A DNA stretch of 61,871 bases from Alphaproteobacteria bacterium. Lineage in GTDB: Bacteria; Pseudomonadota; Alphaproteobacteria; Micropepsales; Micropepsaceae. The notes under the pieces were generated by a model, which searched no databases, was not told the DNA's origin, and worked only from the letters and a program-made list of their open reading frames with translations. Positions 43,518 to 51,437 of the stretch are shown piece by piece. The position numbers and the translations under genes are program-made. The stretch lies in the NCBI GenBank assembly GCA_009693985.1, contig SHWE01000005.1, positions 1 to 61,871 of the forward strand, given 5' to 3'. Position 1 is the first letter of the stretch, and each line of letters opens with the position of its first letter.

Positions 43518-44354
43518 ATGATCAACGACAAAAACCTCACCACCGAGCAAGTGACCGATTGGTGGGAGACGGAGATCGTCGACATCGCGCCGGGCATGAT
43601 CCGGATTCGCGGCTATGAGATCCAAGACTTGATCGGCAATGTCAGTTTCCCATCGATGATCTGGCTGGTGCTGCGCGGCGAATTGCCGAGCGAAGCGCAA
43701 AGCCATCTGTTCGGCGCGGTGCTCGTCGCCGGCGTCGATCATGGCCCGCAAGCCCCCGTCATCGCGATTGCGCGCATGGCGATCACCTGCGGCATCGGGA
43801 TCAATGGCGCGATGGCGAGCGCCATCAACGTGCTCGGCGACGTGCATGGTGGCGCCGGCCAGCAATGCATGGAGCTCCTGGCCGACATTCGTGCGCGCGC
43901 CGATAAGGGCGCGGCGTTCGACGAAGCGGTCGCATCCGGCATGGCGGCGTTTCGCGAAGAGCACGGCCGCTTCATGCCCGGCTTCGGACATCGTTTTCAT
44001 ACCGTCGATCCGCGCGCCGTGCGGCTCTCCGCGCTGATCCGCGAGGCGCAAAGACAGGGCGTCGTCTCCGGGCGCATCCTCGCCATCGCCGAAGCGGTGC
44101 AGGACAGCATCTCGAAGGGCAAATCCGAGCGCGTTGCGATGAACATCGACGGCATCACCGCGACGGTGCTGCTGGAACTCGGCTTTCCGCCCGAAATGGG
44201 GCGCGGCATCTTTATCCTCTCGCGCAGCGTCGGGGCGTGCGCGCACGCCTATGAGCAATCGCTGAAGGGCGAGCGCATCAAGGGACCGACGCCGCCCGCA
44301 GCCGGCTTCCGCTACAAGGGCGTTCCCCCGCGCAAATTCAAAGCCCCCCAATGA
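43518..44354 (+). CDS. Citryl-CoA lyase-like short citrate-synthase-fold enzyme
   Basis: Protein of 278 residues matching only the core of citrate synthase (normal 380-430). The three catalytic positions are kept: His in DVHGGAGQQ near 109, His in GFGHRFH near 155, and Asp in MNIDGITATV near 203. This short form resembles citryl-CoA lyase, which cleaves citryl-CoA to acetyl-CoA and oxaloacetate. It is 4 nt after the PrpF-like gene and overlaps the CoA-transferase start (ATGA). A CoA-transferase next door would supply the CoA ester to be cleaved. The true substrate may be a citrate analogue. Confidence 0.85.
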   Translation: MINDKNLTTEQVTDWWETEIVDIAPGMIRIRGYEIQDLIGNVSFPSMIWLVLRGELPSEAQSHLFGAVLVAGVDHGPQAPVIAIARMAITCGIGINGAMASAINVLGDVHGGAGQQCMELLADIRARADKGAAFDEAVASGMAAFREEHGRFMPGFGHRFHTVDPRAVRLSALIREAQRQGVVSGRILAIAEAVQDSISKGKSERVAMNIDGITATVLLELGFPPEMGRGIFILSRSVGACAHAYEQSLKGERIKGPTPPAAGFRYKGVPPRKFKAPQ

Positions 44355-45499
44355 GCGGGCGGCCGCTTCCGCTCGCCGGAATCCGCGTGCTCGAATTCGG
44401 GCATACGATTCTGGGGCCGTCTTGCGGAATGGTGCTGGCTGATCTCGGCGCCGAAGTCATCAAGATCGAGCCGCCCGGCGGCGAGCGCACACGGCGGCTG
44501 AAGGGTTTCGGCACCGGCTATTTCGCCTATTTCAACCGCAACAAGAAAAGCGTCACGCTCGATTACAAGACGGAAAGCGGCCTCACCGATGCGCGCGCGC
44601 TGATCACCGGCGCCGACGTGCTGATCGAGAACATGGCGCCTCATGCGCTAAGCCGCGCCGGTCTCGGGCCGGACGATGCGAAGGCGATCAATCCGAACCT
44701 CATCTATTGTTCGCTGAAAGGCTTTCTTCCTGGGCCTTACGAGAACCGCGTCGCGCTTGATGAGATCGCGCAGATGATGAGCGGGCTTGCCTATATGACG
44801 GGTCCGCCGGGCCAGCCATTGCGCGCGGGCACGTCGATCACCGACATTCTCGGCGGCATTTTCGGCGCCATGGGCATCCTCGTCGCCTTGCGCGAGCGCG
44901 ATAAGGGGCATGGCGGCGCGATGGTGGAAGCCGCTTTGTTCGAGACGGCCACCTTCCTGATGGGCCAGCACATGGCCTATGCCGCGCTCTCCGACGAGCC
45001 CGTGCCGCCGATGTCGGCGCGGGTCAGCGCCTGGGCGGTGTATGAGCTGTTAGAAACGGCGGAAGGCGGGCGCGTCTTCATCGGCATCACCAGCGACAAT
45101 CATTGGAAGAGCTTCTGCGCGGAATTCGGCCGCCCTGATCTGTTCGCCGATACGACGCTCAAGACCAATGAGGATCGCATCGATGCGCGGGCGCGTCTGA
45201 TTCCGCAGCTCGTCGCTCTGTTCAAGAGCCTTCCGGCGGCCGAGATCGAGAACCGCGCGTTGCGCGCCGGCCTTCCCTTCGCGCGGGTCGCGCGCCCCGA
45301 GGATTTGTTCGAGGACGCGCATTTAAATGCTAATGGCAGCCTCGCGGCGACCATCCTTCCCAACGGCACCGCGACGAAACTGCCGAAATTGCCGATCCGT
45401 ATCGACGGCGAGAGCTTTGCGCTTCGCAGCAACCCGCCCAAAGCGGGCGAAGACACGCAGGCCATTCTCGCGAGGCTCCGCGCAAGGGATAAAGAATGA
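44351..45499 (+). CDS. Class III (CaiB/BaiF) CoA-transferase
   Basis: Formyl-CoA-transferase-family enzyme of 382 residues that moves CoA between carboxylic acids. The N-terminal motif is IRVLEFGHTILGPSCG (11-26), followed by DLGAEVIKIEPPGGE (31-45). The catalytic Asp is probably D165 in TSITDILGG. It overlaps both neighbours by 4 nt (ATGA), so it is made together with the lyase-like enzyme and the dehydrogenase. The arrangement suggests CoA-ester formation of a tricarboxylate followed by cleavage. Confidence 0.92.
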   Translation: MSGRPLPLAGIRVLEFGHTILGPSCGMVLADLGAEVIKIEPPGGERTRRLKGFGTGYFAYFNRNKKSVTLDYKTESGLTDARALITGADVLIENMAPHALSRAGLGPDDAKAINPNLIYCSLKGFLPGPYENRVALDEIAQMMSGLAYMTGPPGQPLRAGTSITDILGGIFGAMGILVALRERDKGHGGAMVEAALFETATFLMGQHMAYAALSDEPVPPMSARVSAWAVYELLETAEGGRVFIGITSDNHWKSFCAEFGRPDLFADTTLKTNEDRIDARARLIPQLVALFKSLPAAEIENRALRAGLPFARVARPEDLFEDAHLNANGSLAATILPNGTATKLPKLPIRIDGESFALRSNPPKAGEDTQAILARLRARDKE

Positions 45500-46449
45500 A
45501 GAACATCCGCATCGCGGTCCTCGACGATTTCCAGAGCGTCGTGCGCGGGCTCGCCGATTGGGGCCGCCTGCCGTCTCATGTTTCGGTCGCGATCTTCAAC
45601 GATCATGTCGAGGGCGAAGCCCTGATCGACCGCGCGGCTTCCTTCGACGTGCTCGTGCTGACGCGCGAGCGCACAAAGCTGCCGCGCGAGGTGATAGCGC
45701 AGCTTCCCAATCTCAAATTCATCGTCACCACCGGCATGCGCAATCTCGGCATCGATTACGATGCCTGCCGCGCGCGCGGCATTCCGGTGAGCGGCACGGA
45801 AGCGGGCAGCTCGCCGACCGCCGAACTCGCCTGGGGCCTGATCCTTTCGCTCGCCCGCCACATCCCCGAAGAAGACCGTTCTTTACGCGAGGGCAAATGG
45901 CAGACGCGGCTCGGCTTCGCGCTGAGCGGTAAGGTGCTCGGCATATTGGGTTTGGGGAAACTCGGCGCGCAGGTCGCGCGTGTCGGTCAGGCTTTCGGCA
46001 TGACGACCATCGCCTGGAGCCAGAATTTGACGGCGGAGCGCGCCGCCGAACATAGCGTCACGCGCGTCGACAAGGCCGAACTGTTCCGCCAATCCGATGT
46101 GCTGACCATCCACGTGCTGGAGAGCCCACGCACGCGCGGCCTTGTAGGACGCGAGGATTTTGCGCTGATGAAACCGTCGGCGATTTTCGTCAACACCTCC
46201 CGCAGCTCCATCGTCGACCAGACCGCGATGATCGAGGCGCTGATTTCGGGCATAATCGCGGGTGCCGGGCTCGACGTCTTCGACAAGGAACCGCTGCCGC
46301 CGGACGCAGCCATTCTCGCCGCGCCCAATACGGTGCTGACGCCGCATCTGGGTTATGTCAGCCGCGAGAGCTATCAGGTCTATTACCCGCAAGCGCTGGA
46401 AGACATCGAAGCCTGGCTCAACGACGCCCCGATAAGGGTGATCGGGTAA
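45496..46449 (+). CDS. D-isomer-specific 2-hydroxyacid dehydrogenase
   Basis: NAD-dependent oxidoreductase of 317 residues. The Rossmann motif LGILGLGKLGAQVARVG lies near 149-165. Catalytic residues are visible: Arg in NTSRSSIVD near 236, Glu in DVFDKEPLP near 263, His in LTPHLGY near 285. It would interconvert a 2-keto acid (glyoxylate, hydroxypyruvate or a pathway product) and its D-hydroxy form. Last enzyme gene of the overlapping run; the IclR gene follows after 52 nt. Confidence 0.92.
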   Translation: MKNIRIAVLDDFQSVVRGLADWGRLPSHVSVAIFNDHVEGEALIDRAASFDVLVLTRERTKLPREVIAQLPNLKFIVTTGMRNLGIDYDACRARGIPVSGTEAGSSPTAELAWGLILSLARHIPEEDRSLREGKWQTRLGFALSGKVLGILGLGKLGAQVARVGQAFGMTTIAWSQNLTAERAAEHSVTRVDKAELFRQSDVLTIHVLESPRTRGLVGREDFALMKPSAIFVNTSRSSIVDQTAMIEALISGIIAGAGLDVFDKEPLPPDAAILAAPNTVLTPHLGYVSRESYQVYYPQALEDIEAWLNDAPIRVIG

Positions 46450-46476
46450 TTGACGGCGGACGACGTCCGTGACATT

Positions 46477-46493
46477 TGTTCGTACAGCGAACA
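46477..46493. promoter_or_regulatory. 17-bp inverted repeat, candidate PcaR/IclR operator
   Basis: TGTTCG-TACAG-CGAACA is a perfect 6-bp inverted repeat with 5-bp centre, 8 nt before the IclR-family start codon. Its form closely resembles the GTTCG-N5-CGNAC sites of PcaR/PcaU-type IclR regulators, suggesting autoregulation. It also argues for the downstream ATG 46502 over GTG 46469 as the regulator start. Confidence 0.6.
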
Positions 46494-46501
46494 GAGAGCC
46501 G

Positions 46502-47287
46502 ATGGAAGCCACCGAAGACGACGACGAGACCCAGGGGCGCGATTACGTCACCGCGCTGGCCCGGGGCCTTGCCGTCATGCGGGCGTTCAGCGACCAGGCT
46601 CAGCGCCTGACCCTCTCCGAGGTCGCGCGCATCGTGGCGCTGCCTCGGGCGAGCGTCAGGCGGGCCCTCTTCACCCTCGAGAAGCTCGGCTATGTCGAGG
46701 TGGAGGGGCGCTTCTTCAGCCTCGCCCCCCAGGTGCTGCGCCTCGCCCAGGCCTATCTTTCATCGAGCCCGGTGCCCCGGGTAGCCCAGAACTTCCTCGA
46801 ATTGGTCAGCGAGCGGCTCGGCCAGTCCTGCTCGCTTTCCATCCTGCATGAGGACGAGGTCATCTACATCGCCCGCTCGACCCGCAAGCGATTGGGCTCG
46901 CTCCACCGCGACGTCGGCACCCATCTGCCGGCGCATTGCACCTCGATGGGGCGGGTGCTGCTGGCCGCCCTTCCGCCAACGGAGCGCGACCAGTTCCTTG
47001 CGAAAACCACGCTGACCGCCTTTACGCGCTACATGATCACGGACAAGGACGAGCTTCGCCAGGCGGTAGAAAAAGCGGGAAAGCTCGGCCATTGCCTGGT
47101 CGATCAGGAGCTGGAAATCGACCTGCGTTCCCTCGCCATCCCGATTCGAAACGCCTCGGGGCGGGTGATCGCGGCCATGAATGTCAGCGCGCGCGCCAGC
47201 ACCACGAGCAAGAAGGAGATGCTCGATTCCTTCCTTCCGGTCTTGCGGGAAGCCGCCGCCAATATGCGTCCGCTGCTTATCGGATGA
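46502..47287 (+). CDS. IclR-family regulator, PcaR/PobR-like
   Basis: Transcription factor of 261 residues. An N-terminal winged helix (TALARGLAVMRAFSDQ at about 20-35, recognition helix PRASVRRALFTLEKLGYV near 54-71) precedes the IclR effector domain, with the landmark THLPAHCTSMGRVLLAAL near 146-163. The sequence falls in the group controlling beta-ketoadipate and related aromatic routes. It ends the CoA-operon run and probably controls it, with a matching palindrome directly upstream. Effector unknown. Confidence 0.88.
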   Translation: MEATEDDDETQGRDYVTALARGLAVMRAFSDQAQRLTLSEVARIVALPRASVRRALFTLEKLGYVEVEGRFFSLAPQVLRLAQAYLSSSPVPRVAQNFLELVSERLGQSCSLSILHEDEVIYIARSTRKRLGSLHRDVGTHLPAHCTSMGRVLLAALPPTERDQFLAKTTLTAFTRYMITDKDELRQAVEKAGKLGHCLVDQELEIDLRSLAIPIRNASGRVIAAMNVSARASTTSKKEMLDSFLPVLREAAANMRPLLIG

Positions 47288-47399
47288 GCATTTATCGGCC
47301 TTTTATCAACACCAATTTATTATTGGCTTAGGGAAATGATCTGGAAATGCAGTAAAATCAGGGCCTGACTGATTCTCCTTAGAGAGGGATATTTATCCG

Positions 47400-47711
47400 A
47401 TGGAAGCCAAACCCGCCGCCCCCAAGGCCAAGACCGAAACCATGAGCACCCGCCAACTCGCCGCTGCCTTGGCCGAGAAGCAAGAACTCACCAACAAGCA
47501 GGCGAATGCGATCATGGAAGACATGGTCGGCCTGATCACCAAGCAGCTGAAGAAGGGCGTGCGCATTCGTCTGAATGGGCTTGGCATTCTTCAGGTGCGC
47601 AAGCGCGCCGCCCGCATGGGACGCAATCCCGCCACCGGCGAAGCCATCAAGATCAAAGCCAGCAAGAAAGTGGCGTTCCGCGCCGCCAAAGAGCTGAAGG
47701 AAGCCGTTTAA
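47400..47711 (+). CDS. HU/IHF-family DNA-binding protein with N-terminal extension
   Basis: Nucleoid protein of 103 residues. The HU fold starts near residue 16 (STRQLAAALAEKQELTNKQA), has GVRIRLNGLGILQVRKR in the beta-arm base, and the signature MGRNPATGEAIKIKASKKV near 73-91. The N-terminal 15 residues (rich in Lys, Ala, Pro) are an extension absent from E. coli HU; a second in-frame ATG (residue 15) could give a normal 89-residue protein. It stands alone, between the IclR gene and a strong terminator. The 112-bp leader is AT-rich. Confidence 0.9.
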   Translation: MEAKPAAPKAKTETMSTRQLAAALAEKQELTNKQANAIMEDMVGLITKQLKKGVRIRLNGLGILQVRKRAARMGRNPATGEAIKIKASKKVAFRAAKELKEAV

Positions 47712-47727
47712 TTACGGCTCGATTTCG

Positions 47728-47758
47728 CCAACCGGTTCGGCCTCGCCGAACCGGTTGG
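47728..47758. terminator. Strong intrinsic terminator after the HU gene
   Basis: A perfect 14-bp stem (CCAACCGGTTCGGC and its complement) with a 3-nt CTC loop, followed by TCTTTC. It separates the HU gene from the convergent lipoprotein gene whose stop is at 47763. Confidence 0.75.
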
Positions 47759-47762
47759 TCTT

Positions 47763-48632
47763 TCATTGCGGAAAATTCGGCACCGAGAACGGCCTGATAT
47801 CCGCAGGGAACGGCGATGAGGAATTGTCCAGCCCATCGCTCAGGATGATCTGGGTCTCGCCGTTCACCACCGGGTTGCGCTGGTTCTCCAGGCTCGAGAC
47901 ATTTTCCATGCGCGGATATTGCTCGGCGCGCTTGGTGTAGCGCCGCGTCACCTGCCACGGCGCGGTGAACGCCACCGGATCTTCGACGGTGATCTGATTC
48001 TCCAATGTCTTGTCGTCCACTTTCCGGATGCGCTCCGTCACCCGCGCCGCATCCGAAAGCGCGGCGCCGCTGCGGTCGATGGGGATACCGCCCTTGATGC
48101 TGCGCGTCTCGACGACGAGCGTGTCGCCCTCCCAACGGCCGATGGAATAGCCCTCGAAGGTCGGCCACAGCTCGTCCTCCGGCGGGAAAGGACGGCCGTC
48201 GGTGTAGATGTAGCGCACATCGGGGCGCTCATAGACGATCCACACCTGCTCGGGCCGCACGACGAATTGCAAGCCCCGCGCGGGCGAGAACATGCGCATC
48301 ATGCCGCCTGGATAGCCGAGCGACAGCGGATCGGAGAACTTCCCGGTCTTCACCACCTCATCGAGGAATTTCACATAGGCCGCTTCCCATTCGGGCTTGT
48401 AGGGCGGGAAGTCGCGCGCGTTCGGATTGTTGGCGTTCACGGCGCCCCGGCTCTGGTCGAAAAGTGTCGTGCCGACGCCCATCCAGATGCCGGACCAATC
48501 GGGCAGCGCCGCGAAGGCTTGCGCCTTGTCGGCGGCCGGCGCGGCGGCGGTCTCGGCCGGCGTATCGGCCGGCCCGCAAGCCGCCACGCCGAGCGCGAGC
48601 AGGCCTGCGAACGCATAGCCCCTCATGCTCAT
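47763..48632 (-). CDS. Outer-membrane-type lipoprotein of unknown function
   Basis: Exported lipoprotein of 289 residues: MSMRGYAFAGLLALGVAAC with lipobox Cys at 19. An alanine-rich linker follows. The mature part (WSGIWMGVG near 46, a region with WPTFEGYSIGRWEGDTLVVET near 146) resembles proteins of unknown function often found beside DUF6152 genes. It overlaps the DUF6152 gene as ATGA. A longer open frame reaching 49316 is not used because it runs through the DUF6152 gene. Confidence 0.78.
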   Translation of the reverse strand: MSMRGYAFAGLLALGVAACGPADTPAETAAAPAADKAQAFAALPDWSGIWMGVGTTLFDQSRGAVNANNPNARDFPPYKPEWEAAYVKFLDEVVKTGKFSDPLSLGYPGGMMRMFSPARGLQFVVRPEQVWIVYERPDVRYIYTDGRPFPPEDELWPTFEGYSIGRWEGDTLVVETRSIKGGIPIDRSGAALSDAARVTERIRKVDDKTLENQITVEDPVAFTAPWQVTRRYTKRAEQYPRMENVSSLENQRNPVVNGETQIILSDGLDNSSSPFPADIRPFSVPNFPQ

Positions 48633-49018
48633 GGCGCCGCCGCGCCCCCGCGCGTGGAGAGCACGGTGCCATCGGCCTTGGTCACGTTGACGAGCGAGCC
48701 GCCGGGTCCGCCATTCCTTAAAGGATGCACGCGGATCGTCACCTTGTCGCCCGGCACGAGCGCCGTCCGCTTGATGCCGGCGCGCAACAGCACGATGGGA
48801 GCGCCGGTTTCGATGCTCCATTCCACCGGCGCGGCGCCGGGTTTCGCTACCATCAGCTGAATCCAGGAATGGGGATTGGTGTATTGGAATTGCTTCACCG
48901 TGCCGTTCAGCACCACTTCCTTGTCGTCGTCGAACATCGCGCCCGAATGATGGGCGAGCACCGGCGCGGCGCTCCCGGCAACGAAAGCGAGAATTGCGAG
49001 AGTTGCGGTTTTGCGCAT
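48629..49018 (-). CDS. DUF6152-family secreted protein
   Basis: Small exported protein of 129 residues. Signal peptide MRKTATLAILAFVAGSAAP, cleavage near LAHHS. The mature N-terminus HHSGAMFDDDKEV and the stretch YTNPHSWIQL near 45-54 are typical of DUF6152 proteins, which are small beta-barrel-like (OB-fold-like) domains. Paired histidines after the signal peptide suggest metal binding (inference). ATG 49018 has GAAAGG 7 nt upstream. Translationally coupled to the downstream lipoprotein. Confidence 0.82.
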   Translation of the reverse strand: MRKTATLAILAFVAGSAAPVLAHHSGAMFDDDKEVVLNGTVKQFQYTNPHSWIQLMVAKPGAAPVEWSIETGAPIVLLRAGIKRTALVPGDKVTIRVHPLRNGGPGGSLVNVTKADGTVLSTRGGAAAP

Positions 49019-49058
49019 GATCATGCCTTTCGCGGGACCACGAAGCCGTAAAAACCGA

Positions 49059-49100
49059 TGGTACGCTACCAGGGCCAAAACCGGCAATAGAAACTGGTAG
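49059..49100. promoter_or_regulatory. Repeated TGGTA/TACCA half-sites in a divergent promoter
   Basis: TGGTA-CGC-TACCA (49059-49071) and a further CTGGTAG (49094-49100), mirrored by CTACCAG (49066-49072), lie between the DUF6152 and flavoprotein genes. Possible operator for an unknown regulator. Confidence 0.35.
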
Positions 49101-49109
49101 AATGACGGG

Positions 49110-50273
49110 ATGGACAAATTCGACACCATAGTGCTCGGCCTCGGCGCGATGGGCGCCGCGACGGCGTATCAGCTCGCCAAGCGCGGCACCTCCGTGCTCG
49201 GCATCGACCGTTTCGCGCCGCCGCACGATCGCGGCTCGAGCCACGGGGAATCGCGCATCACGCGGCTCGCAATAGGTGAAGGCACGCATTACACGCCGCT
49301 CGCCATGCGCTCGCACGAAATCTGGCGGGAAGTCGAAAAGGAAACCGGAAGCGACCTTCTCACCGTGACCGGCGGGTTGATGATTTCAAGCGCAAGAAAA
49401 ACGTCGAAACTGCATGTCGAGAATTTCTTCGGGAACACGGTCGCGGCGGCAGAACGCTACGGTATCGCGCATCAGATGCTGGACAGTGCGGACATCAGGC
49501 AGCGCTTCCCGCAATTCAACATTCGCGACGGGGAGACCGGCTATTACGAATATGATGCCGGCTTCTTGCGTCCCGAGGCGTGCGTCGCCGCACAGATCGC
49601 GCTTGCACGAAAGCACGGCGCCGAAATCCACCCAGGCGAGACGGTGCTCGGCTTCGACGCGTCGGATCGCGGCGTTACGTTGCGCACGGACAAAGGCACC
49701 TATGCGGCGGAGCGGCTGGTCATCTCGGCGGGCGCATGGCTGCCCGAGCTCTTGGGCGGCGAGTATGCGAAAATTTTCAAGATCTACCGCCAGCTTCTGT
49801 TCTGGTTCGCGGTGAAGGGACCGATCGCACCGTTTGAGAAAGGCACTTTCCCCATTTTCATCTGGGAGCTTCAAGGGCCGGACCAGGCGATCTATGGATT
49901 TCCCGCGATCGATGGCGCGCGCGGCGGGGTCAAGGTCGCGACCCAGCAATATAGAGCGACGACGACGCCCGAGACGGTGAACCGCAACATCTCGGACGAA
50001 GAGATCGCCGCGATGTACGAAAATTCGGTCGCGCCCTATCTCCCCGCACTGGACCGCGAATGCCTGAAAGCCGTGTCATGCCTCTACACGGTGACGCCCG
50101 ACGCCGGCTTCGTCATCGACGCCCATCCGAAAAGTGAACGCGTGCTCATCGTGTCGCCGTGCTCCGGCCACGGCTTCAAGCACTCCGCCGCCATCGGCGA
50201 GGCCATTGCCCAACGCATCATCGACGGGCAAAGCCGCTTGGATCTGAGCGCGTTTACGTTCGCGCGGCTTTAG
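49110..50273 (+). CDS. Sarcosine oxidase / N-methyltryptophan oxidase-like flavoprotein
   Basis: Monomeric amine oxidase of 387 residues that demethylates N-methyl amino acids and releases formaldehyde and H2O2 in known members. The Rossmann motif GLGAMGAATAYQLA lies at 10-23. GSSHGESR (42-49) carries active-site His45 and Arg49. Cys324 in SCLYTVTPD is the covalent FAD attachment site, and SGHGFKHS near 353 (SPCSGHGFKHS) is the C-terminal FAD contact. Full length. Convergent with the esterase; stops overlap by 4 nt. Confidence 0.9.
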   Translation: MDKFDTIVLGLGAMGAATAYQLAKRGTSVLGIDRFAPPHDRGSSHGESRITRLAIGEGTHYTPLAMRSHEIWREVEKETGSDLLTVTGGLMISSARKTSKLHVENFFGNTVAAAERYGIAHQMLDSADIRQRFPQFNIRDGETGYYEYDAGFLRPEACVAAQIALARKHGAEIHPGETVLGFDASDRGVTLRTDKGTYAAERLVISAGAWLPELLGGEYAKIFKIYRQLLFWFAVKGPIAPFEKGTFPIFIWELQGPDQAIYGFPAIDGARGGVKVATQQYRATTTPETVNRNISDEEIAAMYENSVAPYLPALDRECLKAVSCLYTVTPDAGFVIDAHPKSERVLIVSPCSGHGFKHSAAIGEAIAQRIIDGQSRLDLSAFTFARL

Positions 50274-51241
50274 GGCCGCGGCGCCGCCTTCGAGAAGAAC
50301 TCCCAGATCGCGACGGGAGCATCGAGATCGCCGGTCGCGCGCCCTAGCCCACCCCAGTTTTGAGGCGTGCGCGTCGGCACCGTATGGCCGCCGCCATGCA
50401 CCGCATAGACGACGACGCTCGGCTTGCCGGGGGCGCTCCACAGCATTTCCTCGACATAGGTCGGATCGCTGGTGTTCTTGTGTGGCAAACGCTTGACCTG
50501 GGCCGCGCCCGTCACGCCGTTCAGCTTCGCCCAATACTCTCCGGATTCTTTCGAGGAATGGACCGGCCCCGCATTGAAGGAGCCGAGCATCACATTGCCG
50601 CCCGCGAACGGATTGATCGGGTCCAATGTGCCGTTGATGATCATCACCGGCATGGCGGCGCCCGACGGCGTGCAGGCGAGGTTCTCGGGCCGCGGGAGGC
50701 TGGCGGAAATCGCGGCGACGGCGGCAAATTGGTTGGCGCGCTCCAGCGCGAAGCGGAAGCCGAGCTGTCCGCCATTCGACCAACCCGCCGAGAAGACGCG
50801 CTTGCGGTCGATGCCGTGGTCGGCGACCTCTTTGGCGATCATGGCTTCGACGAAGCTGTAATCGTCGATATTCATGCGGCGTGCCGGCTGGGGCGAACCT
50901 TTGCGGCAATCGTTCCACGTCGCCTGATAGCCGTCCGGGTAGATGACGATAAAGTCGTCGCGGTCGGCCAAGAGCTCGAATTCGTTCGCCGTCACCTCGC
51001 GCATCCCTTCGCCGTCGCCGCCCGAGCCGTGGAAGACGAACAGCAGCGGTGCGTTCGGTTTCAGACTCTTGGGCGTGTAGACGAGGAAGCTGCGCTCCAT
51101 GCCTTTGACGGCGAGCGTCTGGCGCGCGAGCGTGCCGGCAGGCTTCGGCTCCGCCGCACGCGCGGCGAAGTGAAAAGAAATGGCCGGAATCGCGAGCGCG
51201 GCTGCAACCAAAATGCCCGCCCGTAATTTCGTTCGATTCAT
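50270..51241 (-). CDS. LpqC/PHB-depolymerase-family secreted esterase
   Basis: Exported alpha/beta hydrolase of 323 residues. Signal peptide near 1-29 (AGILVAAALAIPAISFHFAA). The oxyanion segment FVFHGSGGDGEGM lies near 68-80, and the nucleophile motif AGWSNGGQ near 152-159 (Ser155). The late His is in VHGGGHTVPT near 281-290. Relatives are feruloyl esterases, polyhydroxybutyrate depolymerases and acetyl-xylan esterases. The sequence ends shortly after the catalytic His, with no carbohydrate-binding or lining domain. Confidence 0.87.
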   Translation of the reverse strand: MNRTKLRAGILVAAALAIPAISFHFAARAAEPKPAGTLARQTLAVKGMERSFLVYTPKSLKPNAPLLFVFHGSGGDGEGMREVTANEFELLADRDDFIVIYPDGYQATWNDCRKGSPQPARRMNIDDYSFVEAMIAKEVADHGIDRKRVFSAGWSNGGQLGFRFALERANQFAAVAAISASLPRPENLACTPSGAAMPVMIINGTLDPINPFAGGNVMLGSFNAGPVHSSKESGEYWAKLNGVTGAAQVKRLPHKNTSDPTYVEEMLWSAPGKPSVVVYAVHGGGHTVPTRTPQNWGGLGRATGDLDAPVAIWEFFSKAAPRP

Positions 51242-51305
51242 TTCATGCCCCCGGTTCGCCCTATGCGCTCTTTATATCAGAGGCGCGGAAGAAGTCAGGT
51301 CGGCA

Positions 51306-51362
51306 ATGTGTCGGGAATGCGGCGAACGATGCGTCTTCTACTCAATTCGCCTTTGTCCTTAA
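51306..51362 (+). other. Cys-rich 18-codon ORF, possible leader peptide
   Basis: ATG to TAA, product MCRECGERCVFYSIRLCP with four cysteines in 18 residues. It lies in the spacer 76 bp before the truncated L,D-transpeptidase start. An AGG lies 6 nt upstream. It may be a sensing leader or a chance frame. Confidence 0.25.
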
Positions 51363-51437
51363 TAGGATGACGGAACTTCGGATCGCCCTGAGCAGTTCTC
51401 GTCATTGATAAATGTCAAATTTGCCTCGGGGTCTGTC

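Noticed and set aside
48633-49316. Upstream extension of the lipoprotein frame to give one 517-codon gene
   Set aside because: The extension runs through the DUF6152 gene in another frame and replaces a clear lipobox signal peptide by non-family sequence.
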